Positions 53,969 to 61,566 of a stretch of DNA of 64,000 nt are shown here, in pieces. Source of the stretch: Polaribacter sejongensis (GTDB lineage: Bacteria; Bacteroidota; Bacteroidia; Flavobacteriales; Flavobacteriaceae); assembly GCF_038024065.1 (NCBI RefSeq), contig NZ_CP150667.1, forward strand, positions 1,054,001-1,118,000, written 5' to 3'. Positions within the stretch are counted from its first letter, which is position 1; each line of letters starts with the position of its first letter. Position numbers and translations under genes: made by a program. The notes below the pieces were generated by a model, which had not been told where the DNA came from, searched no databases, and worked only from the letters and a program-made list of their open reading frames with translations.

Positions 53969-54043
53969 ATGATTACTACAAGAATAAATAATTTATGTAC
54001 TACAATAAGTCCCAGCTTGCGCTTGCGCAACCGCCGTCGCTAA
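53969..54043 (+). CDS. Arginine leader peptide of the arg operon
   Basis: The 24-codon ORF encodes MITTRINNLCTTIS followed by PSLRLRNRRR and a stop. Six of 24 residues are Arg, five of them in the last seven positions. Four of these use CGC, a codon otherwise scarce in this AT-rich DNA. The Arg codons at 54017-54030 also form an internal dyad (TTGCGC/GCGCAA). It sits right after the promoter and 237 bases before the first arg gene, as expected for a ribosome-stalling leader. No clear intrinsic terminator was found, so the mechanism is open. Confidence 0.75.
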   Translation: MITTRINNLCTTISPSLRLRNRRR

Positions 54044-54170
54044 TATTCTACTTTAGCTACAAGTCTACTTATTATAGTATTTATCCATTTATTTATTTTA
54101 TCGTGAACAATTCTTACAAAACTTACTTACAATCTTTCGTTATTTTAAACAATAACAATTTACGACGTAG

Positions 54171-54193
54171 TTTTTCTTTTCGCCCTTTGGGTG
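54171..54193 (+). promoter_or_regulatory. T-rich tract and short hairpin in the arginine leader
   Basis: TTTTTCTTTT (54171-54180) is followed by the hairpin CGCCC-TTT-GGGTG (54181-54193). Just ahead lies CGACG (54163-54167), which can pair with CGTCG inside the Arg codons (54035-54039). This could be part of an attenuator, but the stems are short. Confidence 0.35.
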
Positions 54194-54280
54194 TTTAGAT
54201 AATTATAGAGTTTAGGTGAGTCCGATTCTACATTCAAAAAGAACAAACAACAACTTTAATAAAATAAAAAACACAATGCA

Positions 54281-54898
54281 ATGGAAATTGTAATTGCTAA
54301 CAAGTCACATATTGTTTACGCAGAAATCATCTGCAAAACTATAGAAGATGCTGCACAAGTAAGAGGTACTGGTATCGCAAAAAGAAAACCAGAATACGTT
54401 GCCACAAAAATGGAAAACGGTAATGCTGTAATTGCCCTAGAAAATGGAGAATTTGCAGGGTTTTGCTATATAGAACAATGGGGACATGGAAAATTTGTTG
54501 CCAACTCTGGTTTAATTGTACACCCTAATTATAGAAATATTGGGTTATCAAAAAAAATAAAACAAAAGATATTTGAGCATTCTAGAACTAAATTTCCAGA
54601 TGCAAAAGTTTTTAGTATTACAACGGGTTTTGCTGTAATGAAATTAAATAGCGATTTAGGCTACAAACCTGTACCTTTTTCTGAGTTAACAGACGATCAA
54701 TCCTTTTGGGATGGCTGCCAAACTTGTAGAAACTACGATGTTTTAACAAGAACAGACAGAAAAATGTGTTTGTGTACGGGGATGCTTTTTGATCCTGCAA
54801 AAATAAAGAAAGAAGAGAAAACTCCTTTTAAAGAAAAAACATTTCAAAGATTAAAACGAATAAAACAAGCATTGTTTCTTAAAAAAAATAAAGAATAA
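54281..54898 (+). CDS. GNAT N-acetyltransferase opening the arginine operon (ArgA-like role likely)
   Basis: The 205-residue GNAT protein has ENGEFAGFCYIEQW, VHPNYRNIGLSKKIKQK (acetyl-CoA loop) and a Cys-rich tail: Cys146 and Cys149 (GCQTCRN), Cys163 and Cys165 (MCLCTG). The first place in the operon and the lack of another acyltransferase gene here suggest it makes N-acetyl- (or N-succinyl-) glutamate. The Cys pairs may bind zinc. The exact acyl donor is unknown. It starts at the ATG at 54281, 5 bases after a competing out-of-frame ATG. Confidence 0.75.
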   Translation: MEIVIANKSHIVYAEIICKTIEDAAQVRGTGIAKRKPEYVATKMENGNAVIALENGEFAGFCYIEQWGHGKFVANSGLIVHPNYRNIGLSKKIKQKIFEHSRTKFPDAKVFSITTGFAVMKLNSDLGYKPVPFSELTDDQSFWDGCQTCRNYDVLTRTDRKMCLCTGMLFDPAKIKKEEKTPFKEKTFQRLKRIKQALFLKKNKE

Positions 54899-54902
54899 TA
54901 TT

Positions 54903-56081
54903 ATGAAAAAATTAGTAATAGCTTATAGTGGAGGTTTAGACACATCTTATTGTGCAGTAAGTTTATCAAAAGAATATGATGTACACGCCGTAAGTGTTAA
55001 CACAGGCGGATTTACAAAAGAAGAGATAAAACACATTGAAAGTAACGCCTATAAAATGGGTGTTTCTACATACAAAAATATTGATGCAGTTGCTACATTC
55101 TACAACAAAGTAGTAAAGTATTTAATTTTTGGTAACGTATTAAAAAACGCTACATATCCTTTATCTGTAAGTGCAGAAAGAATTATTCAGGCAATAGAAA
55201 TTGTAGAATATGCAAAGAGTATTGGCGCAGAATATATTGCACACGGAAGTACAGGTGCAGGAAACGACCAAGTTCGTTTTGATATGATTTTTCAAACCTT
55301 GGCTCCTGGCATCAAAATTATTACTCCAATTAGAGATCAAAAATTAACAAGACAAGAAGAAATCGATTATTTAAAATCTGAAGGTATTGATATGCCTTGG
55401 GAGAAATCTAAATATTCTGTAAACAAAGGTCTTTGGGGAACTAGTGTTGGTGGTGTTGAGACTTTAAAATCTGAATTACCTTTACCTAGTGAAGCATATC
55501 CTTCTCAATTAGAAAAAGAAGGTGAAGAAAAAGTTACATTGACTTTTAAAAATGGTGAATTTGTTGCTTTAAACGGACAAGAAAATGCACCAGAAGTAAA
55601 TATTGAAAAATTAAATGACATCGCTTCTGCGTATGCAATTGGTAGAGATATTCATGTAGGAGATACTATTGTTGGTACAAAAGGAAGAGTTGGTTTTGAA
55701 GCTGCAGCAGCTTTAATTACAGTAAAAGCACACCATTTGTTAGAAAAACACAACTTAACAAAATGGCAATTACAACACAAAGAGTATTTATCTAGTTTTT
55801 ACGGAATGCATTTACATGAAGGTCAATATTTAGATCCTGTAATGAGAGATACGGAAGCTTTTTTACAAAGTTCTCAAAAAATGGTTTCTGGTAATGTTGT
55901 GGTTTCTTTAAAGCCTTATCATTTTTCTTTAGATGGAATTATTTCTGATCATGATTTAATGTCTAGCGCATTTAGTACATATGGTGAAGAAAATAAAGCA
56001 TGGACAGCAGATGATGCAAAAGGTTTTATTAAAATTTTAGGAAATCAGAATAAAATATACAGACAAGTAAATAACAAATAA
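54903..56081 (+). CDS. argG: Argininosuccinate synthase
   Basis: The 392-residue protein has the PP-loop AYSGGLDTSYC at residues 6-16 and the conserved AHGSTGAGNDQVRFD near residue 118. It joins citrulline and aspartate with ATP. It follows the GNAT gene after 4 bases and is followed by a 168-base stretch of repeats. Confidence 0.96.
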   Translation: MKKLVIAYSGGLDTSYCAVSLSKEYDVHAVSVNTGGFTKEEIKHIESNAYKMGVSTYKNIDAVATFYNKVVKYLIFGNVLKNATYPLSVSAERIIQAIEIVEYAKSIGAEYIAHGSTGAGNDQVRFDMIFQTLAPGIKIITPIRDQKLTRQEEIDYLKSEGIDMPWEKSKYSVNKGLWGTSVGGVETLKSELPLPSEAYPSQLEKEGEEKVTLTFKNGEFVALNGQENAPEVNIEKLNDIASAYAIGRDIHVGDTIVGTKGRVGFEAAAALITVKAHHLLEKHNLTKWQLQHKEYLSSFYGMHLHEGQYLDPVMRDTEAFLQSSQKMVSGNVVVSLKPYHFSLDGIISDHDLMSSAFSTYGEENKAWTADDAKGFIKILGNQNKIYRQVNNK

Positions 56082-56090
56082 TGTTGAATC

Positions 56091-56245
56091 GTGTAATTGT
56101 TTAAATGTGTAACTGAGTTTACACGATTAAATAATTAAACAGTTACACTTTTTTAACCTTGTAATTGTTTAAGTGGTTATTTTCACAACGATTACACAAC
56201 ATAACAATTACACGATTAAACAATTACACAGTTAAACATTTTCAA
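56091..56245. repeat. Low-complexity inverted-repeat cluster between argG and argC
   Basis: GTGTAATTGTTTAA (56091-56104) and TTAAACAATTACAC (56216-56229) are perfect 14-base inverted repeats. Between them the words GTTACACGATTAAA and TTGTAATTGTTTAA recur several times. The stretch could fold into a large cruciform or a branched RNA structure. Confidence 0.75.
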
Positions 56246-56249
56246 AAGT

Positions 56250-57233
56250 ATGAAAAAATTAGAAGTAGGAATTATAGGAGGAGCTGGTTATACTGCTGGT
56301 GAATTAATTAGATTATTATTAAATCATCCAAAGACAAATATCAATTTTGTATACAGTACTTCTAATGCTGGTAACAAATTGTATAAAGTGCATCAAGATT
56401 TAATTGGTGATACCGAAATTAGTTTTACAAGTGAAATAAATGCTGATGTAGATGTCTTATTTTTATGTTTGGGTCATGGAAATTCTACTGCATTTTTACA
56501 AAAAAATAGCTTTTCTGATAACACGAAAATCATTGATTTAAGTAACGATTTTAGATTACTTGCAGACAAGAATTTCGAAGGAAAAGATTTTGTCTATGGT
56601 TTACCAGAATTAGACAAAGAAATTATAAAAACAGCTAAATATATTGCAAATCCTGGTTGTTTTGCTACGGCTATACAATTGGCAGTTTTACCTCTAGCCG
56701 CAAACGGATTGTTACAAAATGATATACATGTGAATGCTGTTACAGGTGCAACTGGTGCAGGAACATCTTTATCTGCAACCACACATTTTACGTGGAGAGA
56801 TAATAATTTTTCTCATTATAAAGCATTTAATCATCAGCATTTAGGAGAATACAACCAAACGGTAAACCAATTACAACCAAGTTTTAATTCTGAAATTAAT
56901 TTTATGCCAAATCGTGGTGATTTTTCTAGAGGAATTTTTGCAACTACGTACACAAAGTATGATGGCACTCTTGAAGAAGCAAAAGAAATGTATAAAGCAT
57001 ATTATAAAGATGCCGCTTTTACCTTTGTTTCTGATGAAAGCATTTTTATGAAACAAGTTGTAAACACCAACAAGTGTTTGGTACAATTGGAAAAACACGG
57101 TAATAAATTATTAATTACAACTACTATAGATAATTTATTAAAAGGTGCTTCTGGTGCAGCAATTCAGAATTTAAACTTAATGCATGGTTTTGAAGAAACA
57201 TTAGGTTTAAATTTAAAAGCGAATTATTTCTAG
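56250..57233 (+). CDS. argC: N-acetyl-gamma-glutamyl-phosphate reductase
   Basis: The 327-residue protein has the NADP motif GIIGGAGYTAGEL near the start and the catalytic Cys137 in IANPGCFATA. It reduces acylglutamyl phosphate to the semialdehyde. The enzyme is specific for the blocked (acylated) glutamate pathway. Repeats separate it from argG, but all genes run the same way. Confidence 0.96.
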   Translation: MKKLEVGIIGGAGYTAGELIRLLLNHPKTNINFVYSTSNAGNKLYKVHQDLIGDTEISFTSEINADVDVLFLCLGHGNSTAFLQKNSFSDNTKIIDLSNDFRLLADKNFEGKDFVYGLPELDKEIIKTAKYIANPGCFATAIQLAVLPLAANGLLQNDIHVNAVTGATGAGTSLSATTHFTWRDNNFSHYKAFNHQHLGEYNQTVNQLQPSFNSEINFMPNRGDFSRGIFATTYTKYDGTLEEAKEMYKAYYKDAAFTFVSDESIFMKQVVNTNKCLVQLEKHGNKLLITTTIDNLLKGASGAAIQNLNLMHGFEETLGLNLKANYF

Positions 57234-57262
57234 TAATCACTAGCTTGCGTTAGCAATTGAAA

Positions 57263-57283
57263 CCTTTCGACTGCGCTCAAGAC
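57263..57283. repeat. Copy of the CTTTCGACTGCGCTCAAG repeat
   Basis: CCTTTCGACTGCGCTCAAGAC lies between argC and proC; relatives are at 40111 and, inverted and diverged, at 62511. Confidence 0.6.
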
Positions 57284-57385
57284 AAGCTCCATCTTTTTTG
57301 GTGTCAGTTTGAAAAAATTTGTATCGAGAACAAAATAAGATATAGTGTAAAGCGCAACCTTTAGGAACGCAAAAAAATATTAATT

Positions 57386-58177
57386 ATGAAAGCAGCAATT
57401 ATTGGAGCAGGAAGTTTAGGACAGTCTATTGCCAAAGGTTTATTAAAAAACAAGGTGGTGAGTTCTTTGTATTTAACAAAACGAAATACAAATTCAATAG
57501 CAAGTTTTAATACCTATAATGAAGTAGTTTTAACTACTGATAATGAAGAAGCTGTTAAAAATTCTGACATTCTAATATTTGCCGTTCAACCAAGACATTT
57601 AGATAAGATTTTAAAAGATTTAAAACCTCTTTTAAAAGAAAACCATGTGATCATTACAGTAATTACAGGTTTTTCTATAGAAAAAATAGAAGCTATTATT
57701 GGAGCCGATAAATTTATTATTCGCTCTATGCCAAATACTGCAGCTGCTGTTGGCCAATCTATGACTTGTCTTTCACCAAATACTAAAGGAAAAGAAAAAG
57801 TGGAATTAGCCAAAACTATTTTTAATAGCTTAGGTCAGTCTATGGAAATTCCGGAAGAACAATTACAAGCGGCAACAGTTATTTGTGCAAGCGGAATTGC
57901 TTTTTGGATGCGCTTAATTCGTGCCACTACACAAGGCGCAATTCAGTTAGGTTTTGAAGCCGATGAAGCACATAAATTAGCCATGCAAACTTGTTTTGGT
58001 GCGGCTAGTTTATTAAAAGAATCAGGCAATCATCCAGAAGCAGAAATAGACAGAGTTACCACTCCTGGTGGTTGTACAATTGAAGGATTAAACGAAATGG
58101 AACACCAAGGTTTAAGCTCTTCTTTAATTAAAGGAATCAACAAATCTTTTGATAAAATTAACCAAATTAAAAACTAA
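57386..58177 (+). CDS. proC: Pyrroline-5-carboxylate reductase
   Basis: The 263-residue protein has the Rossmann start AIIGAGSLGQSIAKGLL, FAVQPRHLDKIL and the C-terminal dimer motif VTTPGGCTIEGLNEME, cut at its usual place. It makes proline from pyrroline-5-carboxylate. A proline gene inside an arginine operon links the two routes from glutamate. Confidence 0.95.
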   Translation: MKAAIIGAGSLGQSIAKGLLKNKVVSSLYLTKRNTNSIASFNTYNEVVLTTDNEEAVKNSDILIFAVQPRHLDKILKDLKPLLKENHVIITVITGFSIEKIEAIIGADKFIIRSMPNTAAAVGQSMTCLSPNTKGKEKVELAKTIFNSLGQSMEIPEEQLQAATVICASGIAFWMRLIRATTQGAIQLGFEADEAHKLAMQTCFGAASLLKESGNHPEAEIDRVTTPGGCTIEGLNEMEHQGLSSSLIKGINKSFDKINQIKN

Positions 58178-58178
58178 T

Positions 58179-58198
58179 CAACGGGTGTAAACCCATTG
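58179..58198. repeat. Palindromic hairpin between proC and argD
   Basis: CAACGGGT (58179-58186) and ACCCATTG (58191-58198) pair around GTAA with one mismatch. It belongs to a group of similar palindromes at 6177 and 61533. Confidence 0.55.
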
Positions 58199-58216
58199 TT
58201 ACTAAAAACTATCATT

Positions 58217-59347
58217 ATGCCATTATTTAACGTTTATCCACTGTACAATGTTACTCCTGTAAAAGCTAAAGGAGTTTATGTTTATGACGAAAACAAAACG
58301 GAATATTTAGATTTATATGGTGGACATGCTGTAATTTCTATAGGTCATGCACATCCTAAATACGTAAAAGCGATAACTAATCAGGTTGAAAAACTAGGTT
58401 TTTATTCGAATGCTATTCAGAATCCTTTACAAGTTCAATTAGCAGATAAATTAGAAGCACTTTCAGGTTGTAAAGACTACGAATTATTTTTATGTAATTC
58501 TGGTGCAGAAGCAAATGAAAATGCGTTAAAATTAGCTTCTTTTAAAACCAATAAATCTAGAGTTATTGCCTTTAAAAATGGTTTTCATGGTAGAACTTCT
58601 GCAGCCGTTGCTGCAACAGATAATAAAAATATTATTGCACCAATTAACGCACAACAAAAGGTTACTATTTTAGATTTAAATGATATTGATGCTGTAAAAA
58701 CAGAACTAGAAAAAGGTGATGTTTGTGCAGTTATTGTAGAGTTTATACAAGGTGTTGGTGGATTAGACCAAGCAACTGCTGAGTTTTTTGAACAAGTAGA
58801 TGTTCTTTGTAAAGCAAACAACACGTTTTTTATTGCTGATGAAGTTCAGTCTGGATACGGAAGATCTGGAAAGTTTTTTGCTTATCAACATTATAATGTA
58901 ACTCCAGATGTTATTTCTATAGCAAAAGGAATGGGAAATGGTTTCCCGATTGGAGGAATTTTAATCCACCCAGATATTGAAGCTAAATTCGGAATGTTAG
59001 GGACTACTTTTGGAGGAAATCACTTAGCTTGTGCTGCTGGTTTATCTGTATTAAAGGTAATTGAAGAAGAAAACCTTATAGACAATGTAAATGAAATGTC
59101 TTGCTATTTCATGAAAATTGCAAAGACAATTCCTGAAATAAAAAATATTAAAGGAAAAGGGTTAATGCTTGGTTTAGAATTCGACTTTGAGGTTGGAGAT
59201 TTACGTAAGAAATTAATTTACGACTATCATATTTTTACAGGTGGAGCTATGAATAAAAACCTTTTAAGAATACTACCTCCTTTAACTTTAAAGAAAGAGC
59301 ATATCAATCAGTTTTTTGAAGCTTTGGTTGATGCTTTAGGGGAATAA
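58217..59347 (+). CDS. argD: Acetylornithine/succinylornithine aminotransferase
   Basis: The start at ATG 58217 gives 376 residues; an in-frame TTG at 58196 lies inside a hairpin and adds seven atypical residues. It is a class III PLP aminotransferase, with GSGAEANE-like NSGAEANENALKLA and the Schiff-base Lys237 in SIAKGMGNGFPIGG. It makes acylornithine from the acylated semialdehyde. Whether the substrate is acetyl or succinyl is not fixed by sequence. Confidence 0.93.
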   Translation: MPLFNVYPLYNVTPVKAKGVYVYDENKTEYLDLYGGHAVISIGHAHPKYVKAITNQVEKLGFYSNAIQNPLQVQLADKLEALSGCKDYELFLCNSGAEANENALKLASFKTNKSRVIAFKNGFHGRTSAAVAATDNKNIIAPINAQQKVTILDLNDIDAVKTELEKGDVCAVIVEFIQGVGGLDQATAEFFEQVDVLCKANNTFFIADEVQSGYGRSGKFFAYQHYNVTPDVISIAKGMGNGFPIGGILIHPDIEAKFGMLGTTFGGNHLACAAGLSVLKVIEEENLIDNVNEMSCYFMKIAKTIPEIKNIKGKGLMLGLEFDFEVGDLRKKLIYDYHIFTGGAMNKNLLRILPPLTLKKEHINQFFEALVDALGE

Positions 59348-59374
59348 TTAGTTTTAAAAAAAGGCGCAAAGCGA

Positions 59375-59416
59375 CAAAGTTGCAAAGTGAGTTTGAGTGT
59401 TCACTTTGTAACTTTG
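59375..59416. repeat. Hairpin upstream of proA
   Basis: CAAAGTTGCAAAGTGA (59375-59390) pairs with TCACTTTGTAACTTTG (59401-59416) around a 10-base loop, with one G-U pair. It lies 38 bases before the proA start. Confidence 0.7.
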
Positions 59417-59454
59417 CTACTCTGAAAATTTGTAACCATAAAGAATACAAAAAA

Positions 59455-60651
59455 ATGAATACGTTGTTATCAATTGAAACTAGAAATGCTGTTTTACTTA
59501 CAATGGCAGAACTTCTTGAGAAAGAAAGAGCAGGCATTATCAGCATTAACAAAAAAGATTTAGAAGCTTATAAAGGAGATGATATTTCTATGTTCGATCG
59601 CTTAAAAGCAGATGATAAAAAAGTGGATGAAATGATTGCTGCTGCCAAACATTTGGCTTCACAAGAAGATCCGGTTGGTGTAGAGCGTTTTAGTTTTAAG
59701 CATGATAACGGAATGCAAGTCTACAATAAAACGGCTTCCTTTGGAACGATTCTGATTATTTATGAATCGAGACCAGATGTTACTGTGGAAGCTGCAGGAA
59801 TTGCTTTTAAATCCGGAAATAAAATATTATTAAAAGGAGGAAAAGAGTCGTTAAATTCCAATTTAAAAATTGTAGAATTATGGCACAAATCTTTAAAACA
59901 GCACGATGCTGCTACAGATTGGGTAGAATATTTACAATTCAACAGAACAGAAACACAGGCTTTTTTAGAAAAACCAACACAAAAGGTAGATTTAATTGTT
60001 CCTCGTGGTGGCGAACGTTTAATTGCGTTTGTAAAAAAACACGCTACCTGTCCTGTTATAATTAGCGGACGAGGAAACAACTTTGTGTATGTAAGTAATG
60101 ATGCTGATTTAGATATTGCAATCGATGTGATCATCAACGGAAAATCAAAAATATCTGCTTGTAATGCCGTTGATAAAGTTTTAATTGATGCTAATCTTAC
60201 TAATAAAGAAGTATTCATCAATAAATTAATATCAAAATTAAATGAATCTAAAATTGAAGTTTTAGGTGATGTAACTGTTGCTAAAAATCATCAGTTAGAA
60301 GAAATTTCATCAAACGAAGTTTGGTACGAAGAGTTTTTAGATTACAAAATTGTAATTGGAGAAATTGCTTCAAATGCTAATGCAATTGCCATGATAAACA
60401 AATATGGTGGCGGACACTCATCTGTTATTATCACCAAAGAAATTGAGAAAGCTAAAGTATTTATGGAAAACGTAGATACCGCAGTTGTCTATCATAATGC
60501 TTCTACTCGTTTTACAGATGGTGGTCAATTAGGTTTGGGTGGTGAATTGGCAATTAGTACAGACAAATTACACCAACGTGGGCCAATCGGTTTACAACAT
60601 TTGGTTACCAATAAATGGTATGTTCATGGAAATGGACAATTAAGAAGTTAA
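59455..60651 (+). CDS. proA: Glutamate-5-semialdehyde dehydrogenase (gamma-glutamyl phosphate reductase)
   Basis: The start at ATG 59455 gives 398 residues; a TTG at 59380 is rejected because it lies within the hairpin and adds atypical residues. It has the ALDH-like core with the catalytic Cys in NKISACNAVDKV-like KISACNAVDKV, ATCPVIISGRGNNFVYV and GGHSSVIIT. It acts between ProB and the spontaneous cyclisation to pyrroline-5-carboxylate. Confidence 0.94.
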   Translation: MNTLLSIETRNAVLLTMAELLEKERAGIISINKKDLEAYKGDDISMFDRLKADDKKVDEMIAAAKHLASQEDPVGVERFSFKHDNGMQVYNKTASFGTILIIYESRPDVTVEAAGIAFKSGNKILLKGGKESLNSNLKIVELWHKSLKQHDAATDWVEYLQFNRTETQAFLEKPTQKVDLIVPRGGERLIAFVKKHATCPVIISGRGNNFVYVSNDADLDIAIDVIINGKSKISACNAVDKVLIDANLTNKEVFINKLISKLNESKIEVLGDVTVAKNHQLEEISSNEVWYEEFLDYKIVIGEIASNANAIAMINKYGGGHSSVIITKEIEKAKVFMENVDTAVVYHNASTRFTDGGQLGLGGELAISTDKLHQRGPIGLQHLVTNKWYVHGNGQLRS

Positions 60652-60670
60652 CAGTTTTACAGTGACAGTT
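60652..60670. repeat. Copy of the CAGTTTTCAGTnACAGTT repeat
   Basis: CAGTTTTACAGTGACAGTT matches the inverted repeats flanking the four-helix-bundle gene (37071 and 37515). It begins right after the proA stop. Confidence 0.6.
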
Positions 60671-60756
60671 AGTTGTCAGTAAGAACTATCACAATTAGCT
60701 ACTATCAATAAAATATAAATAGAGAAATTAAGAAGTAAAACTCGTAATTAAACACA

Positions 60757-61521
60757 ATGCAAAAAAAGAAACGTATTTTATTAAAAATAGGCTCTAACAC
60801 GCTTACCAAAGAAACCGATAATATTTCTAGAGGAAAAATTGAAGATATTGCGAATCAGATTGCAAAATTACAAGATACTTGCGAGTTTATAATTGTAAGT
60901 TCTGGAGCAATTGCCGTTGCAAAACAGTTTGTAAAACTAGAGAGTAAACACGAAGAAGTTTTTGTAAAACAAGCTTTGGCTTCTATTGGTCAGCCACATT
61001 TAATAAGAATTTATCAAGAAATATTTAGAGAGTATGGATTATTGAGTTCTCAATGTCTCCTCTCCTACTCAGATTTTGAAAAACAACAAAGTAAAAGCAA
61101 TATTGTAAATACTATTAATGTACTTGTAAATAACAATTACATTCCTATTATCAACGAAAATGACACCGTTGCAACCGACGAAATTCAGTTTGGTGATAAT
61201 GATAAACTAGCAGCTTTAACAGCTACCTTGCTTAATGTAGATTTATTGATCATTGCAACAAACACAAACGGAATTTATACCAAAGAGTCCTTTAAAAATA
61301 ATACACCAGAAACTATTTTGGAAGTAGCTAATTTTGAAGAATTAAAAGGTGAAGTTGTGAGTTCTAAATCATCTCATGGTACTGGTGGAATGGCTTCTAA
61401 AATTGAAGCTGCGGAACTAACCAAAAATGCAAATATAGAAACATGGATTGTAAATGGATTAGAAGATAATTTTATTACCAACGCCATGAATAATATTGTA
61501 CCGTTTACAAAAATAAAATAA
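60757..61521 (+). CDS. proB: Glutamate 5-kinase
   Basis: The 254-residue protein has the amino-acid kinase fold: LLKIGSNTLTKE at the start, VSSGAIAVA, NENDTVATDEIQFGDND and GTGGMASKIEAA. It lacks the C-terminal PUA domain of E. coli ProB (367 residues), as many shorter relatives do. It phosphorylates glutamate as the first step to proline. Confidence 0.94.
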   Translation: MQKKKRILLKIGSNTLTKETDNISRGKIEDIANQIAKLQDTCEFIIVSSGAIAVAKQFVKLESKHEEVFVKQALASIGQPHLIRIYQEIFREYGLLSSQCLLSYSDFEKQQSKSNIVNTINVLVNNNYIPIINENDTVATDEIQFGDNDKLAALTATLLNVDLLIIATNTNGIYTKESFKNNTPETILEVANFEELKGEVVSSKSSHGTGGMASKIEAAELTKNANIETWIVNGLEDNFITNAMNNIVPFTKIK

Positions 61522-61532
61522 TACACACAATA

Positions 61533-61552
61533 CAAGAGGTTTAAACCTCTTG
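61533..61552. repeat. Perfect palindrome between proB and argF'
   Basis: CAAGAGGTTTAAACCTCTTG is a perfect 20-base palindrome. It is followed by A-runs, not T-runs, on the plus strand, so it is unlikely to end plus-strand transcription. Confidence 0.8.
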
Positions 61553-61566
61553 CAAAAAAAAATACA

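Larger units (their letters stand above)
53716..54280. other. 565-base region upstream of the arginine operon
   Basis: From left to right it holds an AT-rich stretch without features (53716-53899), the promoter (53900-53934), the arginine leader peptide gene (53969-54043), a T-rich tract at 54171-54180 preceded by weak dyads, a short GC hairpin at 54181-54193, and about 85 bases of AT-rich sequence before the GNAT start. Confidence 0.75.

Noticed and set aside
59760..60221. Minus-strand frame of 153 codons inside proA
   Set aside because: Shadow of proA, with no start context or homology.
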